Part shown: in pieces, positions 1 to 6,141 of the stretch | Numbering within the stretch: position 1 is the first letter of the stretch | How the letters are laid out: the number at the start of each line of letters is the position of its first letter | NCBI GenBank assembly: GCA_035630195.1 | Contig: DASQLD010000586.1 | Coordinates: 1-6,198 of the forward strand | DNA: 6,198 nt | Reading direction: 5' to 3' | From: DASQDN01 sp035630195 | GTDB lineage: Bacteria > Acidobacteriota > Terriglobia > Bryobacterales > Bryobacteraceae | Position numbers and translations under genes: made by a program | The notes under the pieces: model-generated | Databases searched by the model: none | Seen by the model: only the letters and a program-made list of their open reading frames with translations | Told to the model about the DNA's origin: nothing

Positions 1-1086
1 ACCGTCCCGTTCCATGCGACCGATTCCTATCGAGCTTGGCGAGGTCCGCACCCGAAGATCCCGGACACGCCGCTTGTAGTGGAAATCGGATCCTGGAGGG
101 GACGCATCACGCACGCGCAGGTCGCTTATCCATGGATGAGGGCCGCCGGGGCTCCCCGTCCGCAGCGCAGCCTCCTCGACAGATTTCGGGGCCATCTGTT
201 TCTCTTCATTACTGCAGTCGGATTCGTATTCGTGGCGCTGCTCGCGCACCGGAATTGGAAGTTAGGACGCACTGACCGAAAAGGCGCTTTGAGAATCGCC
301 AGCGTAAAATTCGGACTTGGAATGATCGTCTGGGCCGGTACCGTCCACGCGGTTCCCAGCGAAGACATGCTTTTCTATTTCTTCCACAATGCGGCTGAAT
401 GGTTCACGGTATCCGCGATGATCTGGTTGCTTTATCTAGCCCTTGAGCCTGCGCTGCGTGCCCGGTGGCCGAGATCGATTGTGACGTGGAACCGGATTTT
501 AGCCGGACGATGGAAGGACGCCCAAGTGGGGGCTCACATCCTGATCGGAGCTGCCACCGGGTGTGGACTATGGATGATCGCTAATCTCTCGGAAACGTGG
601 TTGAGCGAATACACCCTCACCACAGATAGCCAACTATTTTTCACGCTAGGAACGCGACAGTGGCTCGCCGGCCATGCAAGTACGGTGTCCGTCGCCATCA
701 ACATCAGCTTGATCGCCTTCTTCTGTATCTTCGGCCTGCGCATGCTTCTACGAAAAGACATCCTTGCAGCCCTCGCAGCCGCGGTCCTGTTCACGCTGAA
801 CGCAGAACGCGTCATCTACGCGCCCGACTGGCAATGGAAGGCGCTCATGTTCGTCGCCATCTTCGCGATCTTGATCTTTGTGTTGCTTCGTTTAGGCCTT
901 GTAGCCACGATGGCGGCAGTAGTTTTCAGCAATAGCTTTGGCGCGATCACGCTCGGTGGTGATTGGAAGACATGGTACGCCCCTGCAGGCATCGCGACGC
1001 TCATGCTGCTGATCGCGATCGCTCTCATTGCGTTTTGGAGATCACTTGGATCGCGCGACTTGCTCTCAGGATCGCCGGCTACCTAG
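1..1086 (+). CDS. Partial polytopic membrane protein, probable C-terminal tail of a Ser/Thr protein kinase (5' end outside window)
   Basis: The frame is open from the first base to a TAG at 1084-1086, giving 361 residues. No start is needed inside the window, and the GTG at 79 is probably an internal codon, so I treat the gene as cut at its 5' end. After a soluble stretch, hydrophobic segments that look membrane-spanning lie at about nt 193-249, 310-354, 400-450, 529-588, 682-744, 760-801, 838-894 and 979-1035. The stretch at nt 430-549 (LYLALEP, then RWP, then LAGRW and a Gly/Ile-rich run) matches, from memory, the membrane tail of Ser/Thr kinases annotated in Acidobacteriota. No kinase motif (HRD, DFG) is present, because that domain would lie upstream. 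If the identity is right, the protein is a membrane-anchored signalling kinase. Otherwise it is an unassigned multi-pass protein. The 3' end overlaps the convergent hydrolase by 8 bp. That it is a real membrane-protein gene is fairly sure; the kinase link is moderate. Confidence 0.75.
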   Translation, partial: TVPFHATDSYRAWRGPHPKIPDTPLVVEIGSWRGRITHAQVAYPWMRAAGAPRPQRSLLDRFRGHLFLFITAVGFVFVALLAHRNWKLGRTDRKGALRIASVKFGLGMIVWAGTVHAVPSEDMLFYFFHNAAEWFTVSAMIWLLYLALEPALRARWPRSIVTWNRILAGRWKDAQVGAHILIGAATGCGLWMIANLSETWLSEYTLTTDSQLFFTLGTRQWLAGHASTVSVAINISLIAFFCIFGLRMLLRKDILAALAAAVLFTLNAERVIYAPDWQWKALMFVAIFAILIFVLLRLGLVATMAAVVFSNSFGAITLGGDWKTWYAPAGIATLMLLIAIALIAFWRSLGSRDLLSGSPAT

Positions 1087-1819
1087 AAAACAGCCGCGCG
1101 CCCGTGTTCCATAGAATGTCTTGCTTGACGTGCTCCTCTACATCGAGCGTGAAAATTTTCCCAATCTCCGTGTCGACGCTCTCAGGCAGATCCGAGCCGA
1201 TCATCAGCCGGTCGCTCGAGACATGATTCAGAACCTCCAGAACGTGATGCGGCATCAAGCTGGAGAGTTCGATGAAGATGTTCGGACAAACGTCTGCTGC
1301 AACAATAGCTTCCGCCACATACAACCCTCCGCCTGCGTGTCCCAGAATAATCGCCAATTCCGGGTATCGTCTCGCGGGCGCAATGTAGAGCGATGGAAGC
1401 GCGAACGGAGCCCCCGCGCCTGTGTGAACAACGACGGCAAGCTTATATTGCAGCGCGGCTTCAAAGAAGAAATCCGAACGGCGTGAAATTGGATTGAGCC
1501 CGTGATATTGGGGTTGTAGTTTCAAAGCGCCAAAACCAAGCTCTTCGGAACACCGCTTGAGCTCCTGCTGGAAATGATTTGTCCACGGATGAAGGCAAGC
1601 ACAGCCCAAAAATCGATCCGGGTGCGCTCGAACGGCCATCGCGATCTCGTCATGCGCCGCACGCTCATCCTCCACAACGGGGAAAGGAATCAGGAGTGAC
1701 CGGTCGACTCCATGAGCGTCCATGTCGTGCAGCATAGAATCCATGCGCATCGTTCGACCACTATGGCGAGCTGTTCCAAGATGCGTGTGAGTATCGAAAA
1801 TGCGATGAGCGCCTTTCAT
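1079..1819 (-). CDS. Amidohydrolase-2 family metal-dependent hydrolase (TIM barrel)
   Basis: A 246-residue cytosolic protein with no signal peptide. Residues 9-15 (DTHTHLG) give the HxH metal pair H11 and H13 on the first strand. Further candidate active-site residues are K100 (GALKLQP), H132 (VVVHTGAG), H161 (ILGHAGGG), E184 (FIELSS) and D210 (MIGSDLP). Together these form the usual order of the amidohydrolase_2 superfamily (PF04909), which includes decarboxylases such as ACMSD and lactonases such as LigI-like enzymes. It is somewhat short for the family, which commonly runs near 280-300 residues, but it begins right at the HxH strand and reaches the terminal D and the NTGARLF helix, so it looks complete. 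The ATG at 1819 is the first start after an in-frame upstream TAG and has no clear Shine-Dalgarno. It is divergent from the Gfo/Idh oxidoreductase across 34 bp, which suggests a shared substrate. The exact reaction (C-O, C-N or C-C cleavage) cannot be read from sequence. Confidence 0.9.
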   Translation of the reverse strand: MKGAHRIFDTHTHLGTARHSGRTMRMDSMLHDMDAHGVDRSLLIPFPVVEDERAAHDEIAMAVRAHPDRFLGCACLHPWTNHFQQELKRCSEELGFGALKLQPQYHGLNPISRRSDFFFEAALQYKLAVVVHTGAGAPFALPSLYIAPARRYPELAIILGHAGGGLYVAEAIVAADVCPNIFIELSSLMPHHVLEVLNHVSSDRLMIGSDLPESVDTEIGKIFTLDVEEHVKQDILWNTGARLFSR

Positions 1820-1820
1820 G

Positions 1821-1849
1821 TTGGGTCGACTAGAGTGACAATGTAGATT
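1821..1849 (+). promoter_or_regulatory. Possible promoter for the Gfo/Idh gene, giving a near-leaderless mRNA
   Basis: TTGGGT at 1821-1826 (3 of 6 to the sigma-70 -35 consensus) and TAGATT at 1844-1849 (4 of 6 to TATAAT) are separated by exactly 17 bp. Transcription would start around 1855-1857, on top of the ATG at 1854, so an mRNA beginning there would be leaderless. The match is weak and could be chance. The 34-bp gap must also serve the divergent hydrolase gene, for which TAGAAT on the minus strand (1847-1852, 5 of 6 to a -10) is the best but poorly supported candidate. Confidence 0.3.
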
Positions 1850-1853
1850 CTAT

Positions 1854-2876
1854 ATGTCGAATGAAGCACGAGTAATGCGAGGAGCCCTTATCGGCTGCGG
1901 CTACTTCGGTCAGATTCAACTCGAAGCATGGCGCCGCATGTCCGGCGTCGAGATCGTCGCGGCATGCGACGTCTCTCTCGACAAAGCGCAGGCCGTTTCC
2001 CCGCAAGCATACACCGACGTGGAGAAACTGCTCCAAGCTCAAGATCTGAACTTCGTAGACGTCGCCACACGTCCCGACACTCATGTGGAACTCGTTCGAG
2101 CTGCCGTGAATCACCGCATACCTGCAATCTGTCAGAAGCCTGTTGCGCCTTCTTTAGCCGAGGCTATGGAACTGACGGCGATCGCCGAAAGCGCGGCAAT
2201 CCCGGTGATGATTCACGAGAACTGGCGATGGCAGCCATGGTATCGAGAAGCGCGCCGCCGCATCGAAGCAGGTGATATCGGGAATCCTGTGAGTTACCAT
2301 TTCCGTCACCGCCAACGGGATGGGCTCGGACCCAATCCCTATCCGAATCAGCCGTACTTCAAAGACATGCCGCGTCTCTTGATACACGAGACGCTGGTTC
2401 ATTACATCGACACTGCGCGCTTTCTATTTGGTGACATCGATGGTATTTACGCGTGTACACGACGAGAGAATCTTATGATCGCTGGAGAAGACGGTGCACT
2501 CCTAATGATCGATCACCGCTCAGGCGTAACCGGCGTGGTCGATGGAAACCGCTACCTCAATCCTGCGCGGCCTGGTCCCGCCATGGGCGAAGCTCTTCTG
2601 GAAGGCGACGAAAGCTGGATTCGCATCGAAGCCGACGGAGACCTGTGTCTAGGTACCGAACTGGTCTGGCAGAACGACGCAACAACTGGCTATAAGGGTG
2701 ACAGCGTCAAGGCCACGCAACAGCACTTCATCGATTGCCTACGCTTAGGGCGGCCATTTGAAACTAGCGCCAATAATTACCTACCGACGTTTGTAGCCGT
2801 CGAAGCAGCCTATCGAAGTGCCAGCGCGCGAAAACGCGTGTCTCTCAGCGAAGTAATAGGCCTTACCAATTCTTGA
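1854..2876 (+). CDS. Gfo/Idh/MocA family NAD(P)-dependent oxidoreductase
   Basis: A 340-residue cytosolic dehydrogenase. The N-terminal Rossmann fold shows GCGYFG at 14-19 and an acidic residue after strand 2 (D39), which favours NAD over NADP. It continues with ATRPDTH at 71-77 and CQKP at 93-96, whose K95 is the expected catalytic lysine of the EKP motif, although the Glu is Gln here. The C-terminal alpha/beta substrate domain carries the conserved HETLVHYIDTARFLFG block (178-193). H183 and D186 are present, but E179 sits where inositol dehydrogenase-type members have Asp. Members oxidise or reduce sugars, inositols and related cyclic polyols; the substrate here is unknown. The ATG at 1854 has no Shine-Dalgarno. 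An in-frame ATG at 1875 (Met8, just before RGALIGCG) is a plausible alternative because many relatives begin that close to the Rossmann strand. It is divergent from the amidohydrolase, and its last 14 bp overlap the convergent aminopeptidase gene. Confidence 0.93.
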   Translation: MSNEARVMRGALIGCGYFGQIQLEAWRRMSGVEIVAACDVSLDKAQAVSPQAYTDVEKLLQAQDLNFVDVATRPDTHVELVRAAVNHRIPAICQKPVAPSLAEAMELTAIAESAAIPVMIHENWRWQPWYREARRRIEAGDIGNPVSYHFRHRQRDGLGPNPYPNQPYFKDMPRLLIHETLVHYIDTARFLFGDIDGIYACTRRENLMIAGEDGALLMIDHRSGVTGVVDGNRYLNPARPGPAMGEALLEGDESWIRIEADGDLCLGTELVWQNDATTGYKGDSVKATQQHFIDCLRLGRPFETSANNYLPTFVAVEAAYRSASARKRVSLSEVIGLTNS

Positions 2877-5475
2877 GAAACTTAGCCACTTCAGGACTTT
2901 GCGCTTGCCGGCGCGGGCTACACAACTGAATGAACTCCAGCACTAGTGCCAGATTGCGTTGGGCTCCAGGCATGGTTTTCACTCGTTCCTGAAAGAAATC
3001 GTTCAGTTCCTTATAATCCTTCTCATCGCAGAAACCTACGCCGACGAAAGGCAGTTCCGAACCCGCGTGATTCCCTAACCGCGATGGCAATCGAGCTAGT
3101 AGTGTGTCGTAGTTGGCCCTTAGAAAAGGCCAAGCGAGATGATCCGTCTCTGGCTCATCGCTGAAGGCGTACAGCAGCTCCGAGAGATCCCGAATATCGA
3201 GAGATGTATCCAGAAGCAGATTCAGCGCGTGCTTTGCCAGAGCCGGGTCGCGGAACGATCCCATGGCGTGCACGATCTTCCCTCGATCGCGTCGGTCCGT
3301 AGATTTACGGAATTCCGCAACCAACTTATCGAAGTACGCCTTGTCGCCGAACATCGCCGCGATATCCAGCGCCAGACCGGCAACGTCCGCATTCACAGAC
3401 TTTCGATCACCCAGCCATCGTGCAGCGAGTTGTTTTGCGCTCGCAATCAACTCCTGATCGCCATGCTCCGCCGCAACGCCAACCAGCTTAGGCCGGAGCA
3501 ATCGAGCATCATCGGAATCTCCCGGCTTCGGTTCAAACCCGAGCGCGCGAGCCTTTGTGCCGAACATTGCCAACATGAATCGGGAATAATTCGGTTTAAG
3601 CCCCGCCGGAACCGCAAGCTTCACGTGGTTTGAGATGTCTAGGGCCGCAACGATGAGTTCCCGGTCGTTGCTGTCTTTCGCTTTTGGAACAAGCGCGAGA
3701 GCTTCGCTCGCGGGCATCAATCCGGCGGCAAGCAGGGCTTGAGCGTTCAACAACAGATCCACTTGCTCGCGAAGTTCCAGCTTCGACATGTGCGCAAGCA
3801 GATTTTCCTGAACAGCGCCATCATAGCGGACGCGATAGTAGCCCGTGCCGCCTTCATTCGCATTGAACCAGGTCGGGCAAGCACTTGCCGACTGTAGAGT
3901 AATTACATCCTTCGGATCGGCGATTACCGCGCACTGCCGCGATACTTTCCCTCCCGATTCGTATTCGAAGCATGCCGGAACCTGCCAGTACTCCGCCCGA
4001 TTCCCCTTAGAGCCGATTGGGAGGAAACGTTCTTGCGTGACAGTTACCGATGGCTTGGCGCCCTGACTGCAGTTCACCGTCACGTTCAGCAGCGGCACAC
4101 CGGTCCGATCGAGGAACGTCGAGAACGCCGAAGTTACGTTCTTGCCGGAAGCCTCACTGATCGCCATCAGGAAATCCTGGGCAGTGGCTGCGCCCCACGC
4201 ATGTTTCTTCATGTAATTCTGTATGCCTTTGCGCATGGCATCCTGCCCCACATACGCTTCGAACATACGAATCACCGCCGAACCTTTAGTGTAGGTAATC
4301 CCGTCGAACGCGCTGCCGATATCGCCCTCGTTCAGAATCGGCTGTCGAATCTTCCTAGCCGACAACATTGAATCGAGGCCCATGACTTTCGATTTCTGCC
4401 CCACGGCGTTGACGGTTGTTTTCCACGAAGGAAATAGCTGCTCCTCGATCCGTTCTTCCATCCAGCTTGCGAATGCTTCATTCAGCCAGATGTCGTCCCA
4501 CCAGGCAGGAGTAACCATGTTGCCGAACCACTGATGAGCGATCTCATGCGCGATCGTGGATGTGCTCGATCGCCGCCGTGTCACCGTATCATCCTGCGGC
4601 CGAATCAGCAGGATACTCGATTGGTAGGTGATCAAACCGGCGTTCTCCATGGCGCCGAATGCGACGGTCACAGGGATGGTGATCTGGTCTAACTTTTCGT
4701 ACGGATAGGGAATCCCGAAGTATTCTTCTAGCGCATTGAAGACCTTCGGCGTGACTTCAAGCGTATGTTTGGCCTCGTCTTTGTGTCCCCGAGTCGTAAT
4801 CACACGCAGCCGAGTTTTATTTCTGCCTGCGACGCCGCCGTCGATGATTTCAAACGGACCCACCGCCATTGCTACCAGATACGTCGGTAATGGCTTCGAT
4901 TCGCGAAACTGCACGATCTTTGTCTCGCCGGAGACACGCTCCGTGTCGACCGGAGTATTGGCGAAGGCTAGCAATCCTCTGGGTACACGCAGCGTAATCT
5001 TCCACGGCGTCTTGAACGCGGGCTCATCGAAGCAGGGAAACGCGCGCCGGGCTGATGTCGGCTCGAATTGTGTCAGGATGTACGAATCGCCGCTTTCCGT
5101 CTGTTTAAAAAGACCTTCGACGTCGGTCTTTTGTAGTTGGCCGGAATAGGCAATCTCAATTTTCGAACGTCCTGCCGGAATCGCGCTACCGACCGACAAG
5201 CCGATGAAACCGGTCTCCCCCGGCACGACCTTCGCCGTCTGACCGCCGACTTTCGCCGACGCGAGGGTCAGTCCATCGGAGTGAAGCCAAATCACAGACG
5301 CGGTTTTCTTAACGTTGACTTCGATTGCGATAGTTCCCTCGAAGCCATCCTTGGCGGGAGCCAAGTTTAAATCGAGTTCGTATCGAGTCGGCTCAACGTC
5401 CCCAGGCAGACGCAGCTTCGGCGACTCGGCAGCCGAAAGAAAGAGCGGCACAAACGCCAAGGCGAGGAATTTCAT
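2863..5475 (-). CDS. Exported M1 family zinc aminopeptidase (ERAP1/APN-like)
   Basis: An 870-residue peptidase that removes N-terminal residues from peptides. Residues 1-16 form a short signal peptide (MKF, hydrophobic core, likely cut after SAA), so it should act outside the cytoplasm; no lipobox Cys is seen. The N-terminal beta domain contains QFEPTSARRAFPCFDEP (136-152). The catalytic domain has the exopeptidase motif GAMEN at 274-278 and the zinc site HEIAH at 310-314 with the third ligand E333 (LNEAF), the canonical HEXXH-x18-E spacing. The likely transition-state tyrosine is Y395 (YTKG). A linker beta-sandwich follows, ending at GYYRVRYD (545-552), then an alpha-helical ERAP1_C-like domain to the C-terminus (LKNW). 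All key residues are present and the length is typical. The ATG at 5475 lies 5 bp after the ribA stop with no Shine-Dalgarno, so co-transcription and possibly translational coupling with ribA are likely. Its 3' end overlaps the convergent oxidoreductase gene by 14 bp. Peptide preference cannot be read. Confidence 0.97.
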   Translation of the reverse strand: MKFLALAFVPLFLSAAESPKLRLPGDVEPTRYELDLNLAPAKDGFEGTIAIEVNVKKTASVIWLHSDGLTLASAKVGGQTAKVVPGETGFIGLSVGSAIPAGRSKIEIAYSGQLQKTDVEGLFKQTESGDSYILTQFEPTSARRAFPCFDEPAFKTPWKITLRVPRGLLAFANTPVDTERVSGETKIVQFRESKPLPTYLVAMAVGPFEIIDGGVAGRNKTRLRVITTRGHKDEAKHTLEVTPKVFNALEEYFGIPYPYEKLDQITIPVTVAFGAMENAGLITYQSSILLIRPQDDTVTRRRSSTSTIAHEIAHQWFGNMVTPAWWDDIWLNEAFASWMEERIEEQLFPSWKTTVNAVGQKSKVMGLDSMLSARKIRQPILNEGDIGSAFDGITYTKGSAVIRMFEAYVGQDAMRKGIQNYMKKHAWGAATAQDFLMAISEASGKNVTSAFSTFLDRTGVPLLNVTVNCSQGAKPSVTVTQERFLPIGSKGNRAEYWQVPACFEYESGGKVSRQCAVIADPKDVITLQSASACPTWFNANEGGTGYYRVRYDGAVQENLLAHMSKLELREQVDLLLNAQALLAAGLMPASEALALVPKAKDSNDRELIVAALDISNHVKLAVPAGLKPNYSRFMLAMFGTKARALGFEPKPGDSDDARLLRPKLVGVAAEHGDQELIASAKQLAARWLGDRKSVNADVAGLALDIAAMFGDKAYFDKLVAEFRKSTDRRDRGKIVHAMGSFRDPALAKHALNLLLDTSLDIRDLSELLYAFSDEPETDHLAWPFLRANYDTLLARLPSRLGNHAGSELPFVGVGFCDEKDYKELNDFFQERVKTMPGAQRNLALVLEFIQLCSPRRQAQSPEVAKFLKNW

Positions 5476-5480
5476 ATGTT

Positions 5481-6086
5481 TTAAAGAAGGTGGCCCAGTT
5501 TTTCTTTTTTGGTGCGGAGATAGTCTTCGGTTGTAGCGATAGGTTCGGCCTGACAGGGGACACGTTCCACCACGCGAATGCCGGCGCTTTCCAAAGCCTG
5601 GATTTTCTCCGGATTATTTGACAGGAGCCGTACTTCACTGATTCCAAAATGCTTTAACACCGATCCCGGCAATTGATAGGCGCGATGATCGGCTTGAAAA
5701 CCCAATTGTTCGTTCGCCTCCACCGTGTCTGCGCCGGAATCCTGCAGCTCATACGCTCGCAGCTTGTTCATCAGGCCGATCCCCCGGCCCTCCTGATGTT
5801 CGTAGATCAGTAGCCCCCGTCCCTCTTCGCCGATCTGGTACAACGCAAGTTCCAGTTGCGCTCGGCAGTCACACCGAAGACTGTGGAACACGTCCCCTGT
5901 CAGACACTGCGAGTGGATGCGGACGAGCGGAGGTGGACCGGAGATGTCACCAAGTCGAAGCACGACAGCCTCTTCGACGCCGGAGGTGTAGTGGCCCTCG
6001 AAGCCGAAGATCCGAAAATGTCCGAAACGACTCGGGAAATCGGCTTCTGCTACTTTGAGGAGTTCGAATGCTGAGCTAACTGCCAT
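5481..6086 (-). CDS. ribA: GTP cyclohydrolase II, first step of riboflavin synthesis
   Basis: A 201-residue cytosolic enzyme that converts GTP to 2,5-diamino-6-ribosylamino-4(3H)-pyrimidinone 5'-phosphate, formate and pyrophosphate. Motifs run in family order: RIHSQCLTGD (56-65) and RCDC (71-74) supply the zinc cysteines C61, C72 and C74; EHQEGRGIGL spans 96-105; Y112 lies in the AYELQD motif; DTVEAN is at 120-125; D133 and R135 match the catalytic Asp and Arg; LLSNNPEKI is at 154-162; and the ending YL.TK.EK.GHLL is typical. Residues align with E. coli RibA at a constant offset of seven. It is a standalone enzyme, with no fused RibB (DHBP synthase) domain and no other rib gene in the window. 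The ATG at 6086 gives an N-terminal extension of about seven residues relative to E. coli and lacks a Shine-Dalgarno. It is probably the first gene of a two-gene unit with the M1 peptidase. The 55-bp upstream gap is too short for an FMN riboswitch. Confidence 0.97.
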   Translation of the reverse strand: MAVSSAFELLKVAEADFPSRFGHFRIFGFEGHYTSGVEEAVVLRLGDISGPPPLVRIHSQCLTGDVFHSLRCDCRAQLELALYQIGEEGRGLLIYEHQEGRGIGLMNKLRAYELQDSGADTVEANEQLGFQADHRAYQLPGSVLKHFGISEVRLLSNNPEKIQALESAGIRVVERVPCQAEPIATTEDYLRTKKEKLGHLL

Positions 6087-6119
6087 TCTGGAGATAGAGA
6101 ATCCAAGGTTCCAGTCTTA

Positions 6120-6127
6120 ATTATAAT
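6120..6127. promoter_or_regulatory. Bidirectional -10 element between ribA and the divergent right-edge gene
   Basis: The 8-bp palindrome ATTATAAT contains a perfect TATAAT on the plus strand (6122-6127) and another on the minus strand (6120-6125). It is the most AT-rich spot in the 55-bp gap between the divergent starts at 6086 and 6142. Toward ribA it would give a leader of roughly 25-30 nt; toward the right-edge gene, a leader of under about 10 nt. No good -35 hexamer sits 16-18 bp upstream on either strand, so promoter function is plausible but not shown. Confidence 0.45.
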
Positions 6128-6141
6128 GTTCGGCAGGCCGC

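Noticed and set aside
79..1086. Complete membrane-protein gene starting at the GTG at 79
   Set aside because: The frame is open back to base 1, no ribosome site precedes 79, and the upstream residues read like a continuing soluble region, so a gene cut by the window edge is more likely.
1087..1120. GC-rich run after the membrane-protein stop as a terminator
   Set aside because: It forms no sound stem-loop followed by a T-run and lies inside the hydrolase coding sequence.
1121..1486. 121-codon open frame on the plus strand
   Set aside because: It is antisense to the amidohydrolase, whose metal-site residues are all intact; no motifs of its own.
1826..1860. Inverted repeat TCGAC/GTCGA flanking the divergent gap as an operator
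   Set aside because: The arms are only 5 bp, do not extend, and are 25 bp apart; this is easily chance.
3139..3633. 164-codon open frame on the plus strand
   Set aside because: It lies wholly antisense to the helical domain of the M1 peptidase, is rich in Arg/Gln/Ile with no recognisable fold, and is best explained as a shadow of that gene.
4736..5149. 137-codon open frame on the plus strand
   Set aside because: It is antisense to the well-supported N-terminal half of the peptidase, has low-complexity Ser/Arg/Val composition and no family resemblance.
5393..5647. 84-codon minus-strand frame spanning the ribA end and peptidase start
   Set aside because: It runs in a different frame through both genes, which are secure by motifs; no evidence of a frameshift or of a third product.
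6087..6141. FMN riboswitch upstream of ribA
   Set aside because: Only 55 bp separate ribA from the divergent gene, well short of the RFN element's usual size, and none of its conserved segments is seen.
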